A stretch of DNA of 37,946 nt from an uncultured Butyricicoccus sp. (GTDB lineage Bacteria > Bacillota > Clostridia > Oscillospirales > Butyricicoccaceae). The stretch is from positions 1 to 37,946 of the forward strand of contig CALWUF010000005.1 of the NCBI GenBank assembly GCA_944384655.1. Reading direction: 5' to 3'. Of the stretch, positions 31,647 to 37,946 are shown piece by piece; positions within the stretch are counted from its first letter, which is position 1; every line of letters begins with the position of its first letter. The translations under genes and the position numbers were made by a program. The notes below the pieces were generated by a model, which made no database searches, was not told where the DNA came from, and saw nothing but the letters and a program-made list of their open reading frames with translations.

Positions 31647-32453
31647 ATGTTAGATATTGATGTAATTGTTTCCGACTTTGACGGCACGCTGCTGGATGAC
31701 CGAAAAGTTCTGCCAAAACAGTTCCCCGCCCTGCTGGATGAACTGGATCGGCGCAACATCCGTTTTATCGCCGCGAGTGGGCGGCAATATTATAACATCC
31801 GCGAACAATTGCCAAATGGCATGGCGGATCGTGTGGACTACATCGCAGAAAACGGTGCATTGACGGTACAAAATGGTGAAATCTGCTCTGTAGAGCAAAT
31901 ACCTGCGCAGGATATCCGCGCAATTGTAGACGTGCTGCGCCACACCCCCGGCTGCTACCCGATTTTATGCGGCGCACAGTCCGCATATTTGGAAGATATG
32001 GCGGAAGAATTGCACATACACAGCCACATGTATTATGCCCGGTTGGAACGTGTGGACAATGTGTTGGACTGTATCACACGTGACCGCATTTGCAAAATCG
32101 CTGTATTTCACAACCATGATGCCGAACACGTGTCTTATCCGGCGCTGCTCCCGTTTGCCGGTCGCATGCAAGTGGCATTGTCGGGCGACTGCTGGGTGGA
32201 TGTGATGAATGCCTCCGTCAGCAAAGGCGCCGCTCTGCACCGTATGTTGCAGCAAATGCATATTTCTCCGGCACATTGCATGGCATTCGGTGATTATCTC
32301 AACGACATAGAGCTGTTACAGGCTGCCGGATATCCCTATGCCATGGAAAATGCACATCCAAAGCTGCGGGCGTTGTTCCCCCACACAGGCGGGCACAACA
32401 ACCATGCGGGCGTTGTTCACACCATTTGCCGTGAGTTGGGCATTTCCCTGTAA
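31647..32453 (+). CDS. Cof-type HAD-superfamily phosphatase
   Basis: A 268-residue haloacid dehalogenase-like hydrolase of the Cof (IIB) type. Motif I is DFDGT with D10 and D12, motif II the SGR region, motif III the lysine in VSKGAAL, and motif IV GDYLNDIEL. A large C2-type cap lies between motifs II and III. Such enzymes dephosphorylate sugar phosphates, nucleotides or flavin precursors; no substrate can be assigned. The ATG at 31647 has GGAAAGGA upstream; longer in-frame starts lack a site. It converges with spoIID, with only two bases between stop codons. Confidence 0.9.
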   Translation: MLDIDVIVSDFDGTLLDDRKVLPKQFPALLDELDRRNIRFIAASGRQYYNIREQLPNGMADRVDYIAENGALTVQNGEICSVEQIPAQDIRAIVDVLRHTPGCYPILCGAQSAYLEDMAEELHIHSHMYYARLERVDNVLDCITRDRICKIAVFHNHDAEHVSYPALLPFAGRMQVALSGDCWVDVMNASVSKGAALHRMLQQMHISPAHCMAFGDYLNDIELLQAAGYPYAMENAHPKLRALFPHTGGHNNHAGVVHTICRELGISL

Positions 32454-32455
32454 TT

Positions 32456-33535
32456 TCAGGATGTGATATCGGAAATTTCGGTGTCGGTATAATAATGCAG
32501 CACGATATCCTCATAGCTTTTCCCGTCTTCCGCCATGCTTTTTGCACCGTACTGGCTCATACCTACGCCATGCCCATAGCCTTCGGTGTGGAAGGTAATG
32601 GATGTATCTGTTGTGCTGATGGTAAAATGGGTGGAATTGAGTTCAAATAATGTGCGCACCTCTGTCCCTTTGAGTTCTTTCCCGCCGATTTTACACGCAG
32701 TCACGCCGCCCGCCTCCGACGATTGAATATCGGTAAACCAGGTTTTGGGCAACCCGGTCAGATTGATATCGGGATATTGAGTCAGCATGATCTGACGGAA
32801 TTCTTCCGATCCAAATGTCACAGAAGCGTCATATTTCGGGCAGGCGTCGTCACCGTCGCTTTCCACGCTGGACAGATAGGGGATGTCGGAACCCCACACG
32901 CTGACCGCTGCTTCTGTTTGATCTGCCGATGCGGCATGAAAGACGGCGGCAATCGGCTGCCCATCATACGTTACAATTTTTCCAGCGGTCGCTTGCGCGG
33001 CATTCCGGACTTTTTCGCTCCATTCATCCGCATTTTTTCCCCAGAGTTCCTGCGCGCCATGATCTAAATCGACAAATGCAGCGCAATGGGTATAATCATC
33101 GCACACCACAGCGTCCGGATGCGTCTCATCCTTGCCGAGCGACTGTTTGTACACAGCATACGTGCGCGCTGCCACTGCCTGTGCCTTTAACGCCTCCTCC
33201 GGAAACGATGCAGGCATTTCCGCCGCCACCGCACCGGCCACATAGTCTTCCAGCGCCATCTCGCGCACGCTCCCGTCAACAGACACGGTCAGGAGCGTAT
33301 CCTGTGCTTCCGATTCATCCGCTGAATTTTCGTCCTGGCTCGTATTTTCTGCATTTTTATCCTCTGATTCTGCATTTTCCCCCTCCGAAGTCTGCGGTTC
33401 CGATGTGATTTCTACATTCTGAACGGTATGGATGGTTTGTTCCGCCTCCTGGTGATTTCGGTAAAATTGAAAACCCAAAGGGGCAATATAAACGAGAAAT
33501 AGCACAAGGACACACAAAAAAAGCAAACGTTTCAC
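32456..33535 (-). CDS. spoIID: Stage II sporulation protein D (SpoIID)
   Basis: A 359-residue protein with an N-terminal membrane anchor (about 3-20), an acidic Glu/Asn/Ser linker to about residue 80, and the SpoIID/LytB domain. Blocks are ALEDYVAGAVAAEMPASFPEEALKAQAVAARTYA with the catalytic glutamate in AAEMP, and the C-terminal GYGHGVGMSQYGAKSMAEDG. SpoIID is a lytic transglycosylase that cuts peptidoglycan during engulfment of the forespore, so the organism probably sporulates. It starts with GTG seven bases after AGGAG. Confidence 0.93.
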   Translation of the reverse strand: MKRLLFLCVLVLFLVYIAPLGFQFYRNHQEAEQTIHTVQNVEITSEPQTSEGENAESEDKNAENTSQDENSADESEAQDTLLTVSVDGSVREMALEDYVAGAVAAEMPASFPEEALKAQAVAARTYAVYKQSLGKDETHPDAVVCDDYTHCAAFVDLDHGAQELWGKNADEWSEKVRNAAQATAGKIVTYDGQPIAAVFHAASADQTEAAVSVWGSDIPYLSSVESDGDDACPKYDASVTFGSEEFRQIMLTQYPDINLTGLPKTWFTDIQSSEAGGVTACKIGGKELKGTEVRTLFELNSTHFTISTTDTSITFHTEGYGHGVGMSQYGAKSMAEDGKSYEDIVLHYYTDTEISDITS

Positions 33536-33570
33536 AGGTTATCTCCTTCCTGTCCAATGACGGACTATAT

Positions 33571-33599
33571 TTGACATATTTGCAGGATTGATGTAATAT
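33571..33599 (+). promoter_or_regulatory. Promoter of the citrate synthase gene
   Basis: A perfect TTGACA (33571-33576) and TAATAT (33594-33599) are 17 bases apart. Transcription would begin near 33606, placing the hairpin at 33624-33663 inside the leader. Confidence 0.65.
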
Positions 33600-33623
33600 A
33601 TAATTCATATGAAAACTCCCCTT

Positions 33624-33663
33624 CTGTGTTTGTACAGGATTTTTCTTGCCTGTACAAACACAG
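33624..33663 (+). promoter_or_regulatory. 15-bp leader hairpin of citrate synthase
   Basis: CTGTGTTTGTACAGG (33624-33638) and CCTGTACAAACACAG (33649-33663) are perfect reverse complements around a T-rich ten-base loop. It begins about 18 bases after the predicted transcript start and ends before the GAGGTGAT ribosome site. It is too far from a U-run to be a simple terminator. It may stabilise the 5' end, serve as an RNA-binding site, or be a DNA operator pair. Confidence 0.75.
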
Positions 33664-33689
33664 ATGTATGAAAAACGAGGTGATCCCTA

Positions 33690-35054
33690 ATGGTTGACAT
33701 GATGAAAAATATGGATTCTCATCTCATAGACAGTCTATGCGGTGAATTTCAGGATAATAACTTGATCCAGCCCAAGATGTTCAGCAAATACGGCGTGAAA
33801 CGTGGTCTTCGAAATGCGGACGGTACAGGCGTACTCGCCGGCATTACCTGTGTTTCCAATGTCCATGGTTATATGGTAAACGAGGGCGAGGTAGAACCGA
33901 TTGAAGGCCGCCTGGTCTATCGCGGACACAATCTATATGATCTTCTCGATGGCTTTGATTCCGAGGATCGCTTCGGCTTTGCTGAAACCTCATATCTGTT
34001 GCTCTCCGGAAGCCTGCCCAATCAGGAAGAGTTGGATGCTTTTTCCGACTTGCTGGCAAATGCCTGTATCCTGCCCGATGGCTTTACGGAGGACGTTATT
34101 ATGCGCGCTCCAAGCCGTGATATTATGAATAAACTGGCTGTCTCTACGCTGGCGTTGTATTCCTATGATCCCAATCCGGATAACACCAGTTTGGAAAATA
34201 TCGTGCGCCAGTCTGTGAACCTGATTGCAAAATTCCCGGTTATTATTTCACATGCCTATCAGGCAAAACGCAGATATTTTGATAATGCATCGATGTTCCT
34301 GCATATGCCGGATCGCAATTATACCACGGCCGAAAATATCCTCAGCCTGATCCGTCCGGACGGCATGTTTACACGTGAAGAGGCGATGCTGCTTGACCGC
34401 TGTCTGATTATCCATGCAGAGCACGGTGGCGGCAACAACTCTGCCTTTACCACCCGTGTTGTCTCTTCTTCTGCCACGGATACGTATTCCGCCATTGCTG
34501 CTGCAATCGGTTCGCTCAAGGGTCCGCGTCACGGCGGTGCAAACCTGCGCGTCTGCAAACAGTTTGATGAAATGATGGAGAATATTTCCAACTGGGAAGA
34601 TGAAGAGGAAGTGTTGGATTATCTGTGCAAGATCCTGCGCGGGGAGGCCGGCGACGGTTCCGGTTTGATCTATGGTATGGGTCATGCGGTTTACACGTTA
34701 TCCGACCCGCGTGCGGTCGCACTCAAGAATACCGCCCGCCCGCTCGCCATTCAGAAAGGTTTTGAACGTCAGTTCAATCTGATTGAGCTGACAGAGCGTC
34801 TTGCCCCGGAAGCATTCTACCGTGTTCGCGGAGAACACAAAATTATGTGTGCAAATGTCGATATGTATTCCGGTCTGGTGTATCAGATGCTGGGTATTCC
34901 CTCTGAGATGTTTACCCCATTGTTTGCTGCCGCCCGTATTGTCGGTTGGCTGGCACATCGCATCGAAGAAACGGTGACCGGCGGCAAGATCATCCGCCCG
35001 GCATACAAGCCGATCATCTCCCGCGCCAAGTACATACCCATTGCGGACCGCTGA
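33690..35054 (+). CDS. gltA: Citrate synthase
   Basis: A 454-residue citrate synthase, condensing oxaloacetate and acetyl-CoA. The catalytic residues lie in the expected blocks: H245 in HAEHGGGNNS, H332 in GMGHAVYT and D391 in VDMYSG. GPRHGGAN at 278-285 is the substrate loop. The long N-terminal segment before GVLAGIT resembles the citrate synthases of Clostridia. The ATG follows GAGGTGAT. In a fermentative anaerobe it probably feeds glutamate synthesis. It has its own promoter with a strong leader hairpin. Confidence 0.94.
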   Translation: MVDMMKNMDSHLIDSLCGEFQDNNLIQPKMFSKYGVKRGLRNADGTGVLAGITCVSNVHGYMVNEGEVEPIEGRLVYRGHNLYDLLDGFDSEDRFGFAETSYLLLSGSLPNQEELDAFSDLLANACILPDGFTEDVIMRAPSRDIMNKLAVSTLALYSYDPNPDNTSLENIVRQSVNLIAKFPVIISHAYQAKRRYFDNASMFLHMPDRNYTTAENILSLIRPDGMFTREEAMLLDRCLIIHAEHGGGNNSAFTTRVVSSSATDTYSAIAAAIGSLKGPRHGGANLRVCKQFDEMMENISNWEDEEEVLDYLCKILRGEAGDGSGLIYGMGHAVYTLSDPRAVALKNTARPLAIQKGFERQFNLIELTERLAPEAFYRVRGEHKIMCANVDMYSGLVYQMLGIPSEMFTPLFAAARIVGWLAHRIEETVTGGKIIRPAYKPIISRAKYIPIADR

Positions 35055-35057
35055 CGT

Positions 35058-35117
35058 CTGCCTTTTCTCCTGCCTTTTCTCCTGCCTTTTCTCCTGCCTT
35101 TTCTCCTGCCTTTTCTT
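35058..35117 (+). repeat. Five copies of a 12-bp tandem repeat
   Basis: CTGCCTTTTCTC repeats five times without interruption (35058-35117; the last copy ends CTT). It starts four bases after the citrate synthase stop codon. Confidence 0.95.
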
Positions 35118-35135
35118 TACAGAAAGAAAAGGCAG
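35106..35135. repeat. Perfect 13-bp hairpin formed by the last repeat copy
   Basis: CTGCCTTTTCTTT (35106-35118) pairs perfectly with AAAGAAAAGGCAG (35123-35135), loop ACAG. Each upstream repeat copy can pair with the same right arm over 11 bases or so, giving alternative hairpins. No U-run follows on the plus strand, so it is not a classic terminator. Confidence 0.85.
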
Positions 35136-35280
35136 CCAAAAGAAATGTCCGGTGCGCTCCCGCGCACCACAGACATGCCGGACGGACGGTCCGTCAGTCT
35201 GTTCCCATCGAATGTTTCATAGATAAAACACTGCAAACCCGCAGGGCAACTGTGTCCGGCGGGGTTTTGTGTATACGTAA

Positions 35281-35316
35281 AAAACCCGTCGGATCTCACA
35301 CTCCGACGGGTTTTTT
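35281..35316. terminator. Bidirectional terminator between citrate synthase and the M18 peptidase
   Basis: AAAACCCGTCGGA (35281-35293) pairs with TCCGACGGGTTTT (35302-35314), with a T-run on the plus strand and an A-run on the other side. It serves both convergent genes. Confidence 0.93.
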
Positions 35317-35344
35317 CATTGTTTTGTCATATTTGTTGCCATAT

Positions 35345-36736
35345 TTATTGCATGGTATAAAATGCTTTGAAGGCATTATATGCCGCAAACAGGTCGAGCT
35401 TTGCGATAACCTCGAACGGCGCATGCATACACAACACCGGCACACCGCAATCGACCGTATCAATGTTGCGGTTTGCCATGAACATGGCTACCGTGCCGCC
35501 GCCGCCCTGGTCAACCTTACCGAGCTGACCGGTCTGCCAGAGAATGCCGTTTTTATTGAAACAATGGCGCATTTTTGCCATCAACTCTGCGGTTGCATCC
35601 GATGAACCGGATTTGCCGCGCGAACCGGTATATTTTACCAATGCTACACCGCAATTTGCGCGCGCATCGTTGCGCTTTTCAGACACCGATGGATAGTTTG
35701 GATCAAACGCATTGCATACATCCGCGGACAGGCAAGTGGAACGCTCCATGCACTCGTCAAACAGCGTGCCATCTGCACGGCACAGATCGCCAACCAATGT
35801 GTCAAAAAATTGTGACTGCATCCCGGTCACACCCTGTGACCCGATTTCCTCCTTATCGACCAAAATGGTCATGGCTGTTTTCTCTGGAATATCTTCCAGG
35901 TCGAACAATGCCGTTGCGGCCGGATAGGAGCACACACGGTCGTCATGTCCATACCCGCCGACAAAGGAGCGGTCAAATCCAATATCACACGCTTTGAATG
36001 CCGGAACACAGCTCAATTCAGCGGACAGGAAATCTTCTTCTGTGATGCCATATTCCTGATTGAGGAATTCCATCACCCATAATTTGATTTTGTCTGAAGT
36101 TTCCATGTCGGATTTGGACGGTTTGGATCCGATCAGGACGTTCATATCCTCTGCAGAAATGCCCTTATGCAGGGTTTTACCCATCTGATCGGTCGCCAGA
36201 TGAATGAGCAGGTCGGAAATCACAAACAGCGGATCGCCTGGCTTATCACCGATGCGCACATCAATCGACTGCACGCCTTCGTCCGTCACACGGCACACCA
36301 CACCGCGCAGCTCCAACGGCATGGCCGTCCATTGATATTTCTTGATGCCGCCGTAATAGTGCGTCTTGAACAGAGCCATTCCATTGTCTTCATACAATGG
36401 GATCGTGCGGATATCAATGCGCGGTGCATCCAGATGTGCCGCCGACAGGTTGATGCCATGTTTCATGCCATTTCGTCCAATTACAAAAAGTATAATACCT
36501 TTATCTCTATTTATTTTGTAATATTTATCGCCGGGATGTACATCCATCCCCCGCACATAAGCCGAAAACCCTTTTTCCTCTGCCACGGTTGTCAGCCATT
36601 TGACTGCATCGCGTTCCGTTTTTGCCTCATCCAAAAATGCCTTATAGCCTTCAGCATATGCGTGCATCGCCGCTTCATCTGTGTCGCTTATGCGATGCCA
36701 GCCGGTCTTTTTGTCATAGAACAGTTTGTTTTCCAT
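35345..36736 (-). CDS. M18 family aminopeptidase
   Basis: A 463-residue zinc aminopeptidase of the M18 family. The zinc-binding blocks are AAHLDAPRID (H101, D103), VDKEEIGSQG with the catalytic and metal-bound glutamates, and the C-terminal MHAPFEV histidine. YGHDDRV is another M18 block. It removes N-terminal, often acidic or hydrophobic, residues from peptides in the cytoplasm. The ATG follows GAAAGGA. It is 33 bases behind coaE in the same operon. Confidence 0.92.
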   Translation of the reverse strand: MENKLFYDKKTGWHRISDTDEAAMHAYAEGYKAFLDEAKTERDAVKWLTTVAEEKGFSAYVRGMDVHPGDKYYKINRDKGIILFVIGRNGMKHGINLSAAHLDAPRIDIRTIPLYEDNGMALFKTHYYGGIKKYQWTAMPLELRGVVCRVTDEGVQSIDVRIGDKPGDPLFVISDLLIHLATDQMGKTLHKGISAEDMNVLIGSKPSKSDMETSDKIKLWVMEFLNQEYGITEEDFLSAELSCVPAFKACDIGFDRSFVGGYGHDDRVCSYPAATALFDLEDIPEKTAMTILVDKEEIGSQGVTGMQSQFFDTLVGDLCRADGTLFDECMERSTCLSADVCNAFDPNYPSVSEKRNDARANCGVALVKYTGSRGKSGSSDATAELMAKMRHCFNKNGILWQTGQLGKVDQGGGGTVAMFMANRNIDTVDCGVPVLCMHAPFEVIAKLDLFAAYNAFKAFYTMQ

Positions 36737-36769
36737 TGGAAATCATTCCTTTCGGGAAAATTTGCGGGA

Positions 36770-37360
36770 TTACCGCAGGATATCGTCATAAATCTGGCGT
36801 ACCTGTGCATATAGGATATCCAGATCGGCGTCATTTTGAATCAAATAATCACAGCGGGCGCGATAAAACGCATCGTCTGGCTGTGCATCGATGCGCAGCG
36901 CGGCATATTCGCGCGTGATGGCATCGCGTCCCATAATACGGGCAATGCGTGTTTCCCGTTCAGCCAGCACAGCACAGGTGCAGTCACACAGCGTATCCAT
37001 CCCACTTTCAAACAGCACAGGCGCGTCATAAATGCACAGTACACAGCCTTCCTGTTTGTATCTGTCAAATGCTTCCTGCGCTGCCTGCCGGATATAGGGA
37101 TGTGTGATGGCGTTTAAGCGAAGCAGTTTGTCCGGATCAGAGAATACCATTGCGCCAAGTTTTTTGCGGTTTAATTTACCATCAGGATATAAAACATCTG
37201 AAAATACAGATTGTATTTTCTTCAACATCGGGATACAGGTATCACACAGTGTGCGATAGGCGGCGTCCGCATCGATGACAGCGCAGCCGAGTGCAGCGAA
37301 AGCGGCAGCCGCTGCACTTTTTCCTGTGCCGGAACCGCCGGTTAAACCGAGGATTTTCAT
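36770..37360 (-). CDS. coaE: Dephospho-CoA kinase
   Basis: A 196-residue kinase for the last step of coenzyme A synthesis. The P-loop GGSGTGKS is at 8-15. ITHPYIR and YDAPVLFESGMD are CoaE hallmarks. The ATG at 37360 follows GGAGGG and overlaps the previous stop codon (ATGA). Confidence 0.95.
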   Translation of the reverse strand: MKILGLTGGSGTGKSAAAAAFAALGCAVIDADAAYRTLCDTCIPMLKKIQSVFSDVLYPDGKLNRKKLGAMVFSDPDKLLRLNAITHPYIRQAAQEAFDRYKQEGCVLCIYDAPVLFESGMDTLCDCTCAVLAERETRIARIMGRDAITREYAALRIDAQPDDAFYRARCDYLIQNDADLDILYAQVRQIYDDILR

Positions 37361-37946
37361 AAATTGCCCTCCGTCAAATCGATCACATGAAAGCCCGCAG
37401 CTTTTTGAATCCGGTTTGCCACAGCAAGACCCATGCCATCGGAGGGCGGGCACTGTGCATAAATGTGTGTGCAGTTGGTATCGTCAAACCGGCGCAGGGC
37501 GTCAAAGACATGCCTTGCCTGTTCCTCGGGATCATCGGAAGGACCAAACGTCTCTACAACGGCTTTGCCATAAAAACGCGCTGCACAGTCGTCAAAGCAC
37601 AATACCCCAGAGTTTTCCCCAAGCTGTGTATAAATATAATCGGCGCTGGCTTCTGGTGTGCCAAACACAACCGTAACGGGAGCTTTTGGCGCATAATGCC
37701 GGTATTTCATGCCGGGTGCGGATACCTTTTCCGAATCATCGATCGTTTCGCGCAGGGCGCGGTCCACATCTACTTCGCCGAGTACCGCGCGCAACTGTTC
37801 CAGGGAGATGCCGCCCGGACGCAGCAGGCGCGGTCGTTCACCGCACAGGGAAACCACGGTGGATTCCACGCCGACGGAACACGCACCGCCATCCACAACA
37901 GCGGCAATTTTGCCATTCAAATCCTCCATGACATGCTGTGCGGTTG
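37357..37946 (-). CDS. L-threonylcarbamoyladenylate synthase, Sua5 type (N-terminal part cut by window edge)
   Basis: The frame stays open to the right edge, so the first part of the gene is missing. The visible part begins in the end of the YrdC domain (DLNGKIAAVVDGG, GVESTVVSL, RLLRPGGIS). It continues through the linker SAPGMKYRHYAPKAPV, which in Sua5 closes over the active site, and ends in the Sua5 C-terminal domain. It makes threonylcarbamoyl-AMP for the t6A modification of tRNAs. It is cotranscribed with coaE by a four-base overlap. Confidence 0.93.
   Translation of the reverse strand, partial: TAQHVMEDLNGKIAAVVDGGACSVGVESTVVSLCGERPRLLRPGGISLEQLRAVLGEVDVDRALRETIDDSEKVSAPGMKYRHYAPKAPVTVVFGTPEASADYIYTQLGENSGVLCFDDCAARFYGKAVVETFGPSDDPEEQARHVFDALRRFDDTNCTHIYAQCPPSDGMGLAVANRIQKAAGFHVIDLTEGNL

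Noticed and set aside
33587..33612. Sigma-E-like promoter of spoIID on the minus strand (TCATATG and CATCAAT)
   Set aside because: The match is partial and the spacing of 12 is short for sigma-E, and it overlaps the citrate synthase promoter. Too weak to list.
35058..35117. CRISPR-like short repeats
   Set aside because: The 12-bp units are directly adjacent with no spacers, so this is a simple tandem repeat.

Overview
The window reads as chromosomal DNA of a spore-forming, anaerobic member of the Firmicutes/Clostridia, probably Oscillospirales (Butyricicoccus or Agathobaculum-like). That placement is inference. It rests on strong AGGAGG-type ribosome sites, TTGNNN-17-TATAAT promoters, a spoIID gene, a transketolase split into two subunits, a PTS sucrose operon and a moderately GC-rich composition. 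I see no tRNA, rRNA, CRISPR array, transposase or phage gene.

Positions 1-17083 form a scattered inositol-catabolism region. It holds two different inositol 2-dehydrogenases (one cut by the left edge, one at 15055-16065), iolE, iolB, iolD, an iolH-like gene, a sodium:solute symporter that is a good candidate for inositol uptake, an IolR-type DeoR repressor and two AraC-family activators. A split transketolase (2022-3865) is transcribed divergently from iolR, directly upstream of iolE. Between these lie an Asp/Thr-rich lipoprotein, an HxlR regulator and a lipoprotein polysaccharide deacetylase. The ordinary lower-pathway genes iolC, iolJ and iolA are not in the window. The main idea of this report is that the transketolase could replace that kinase/aldolase branch.

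Positions 17270-21925 are one four-gene operon: ABC ATPase, ABC-2 permease, GldG-like protein and DUF4340 protein. Its gene junctions overlap or nearly touch.

Positions 22005-27863 are a sucrose locus on the minus strand: a 104-aa unknown protein, a LacI-type repressor, sucrose PTS EIIBCA, sucrose-6-phosphate hydrolase and fructokinase. Perfect and near-perfect LacI-type operators flank the PTS promoter.

Positions 27976-31408 are a minus-strand operon with a ModE-like winged-helix protein, a phosphodiester glycosidase, a small membrane protein, an RsmF-type rRNA methyltransferase and a YbjN-like protein. The right end holds a Cof-type HAD phosphatase facing spoIID, a citrate synthase with a striking leader hairpin and a 12-bp tandem repeat behind it, and the minus-strand operon threonylcarbamoyl-AMP synthase (cut by the right edge), coaE and an M18 aminopeptidase.
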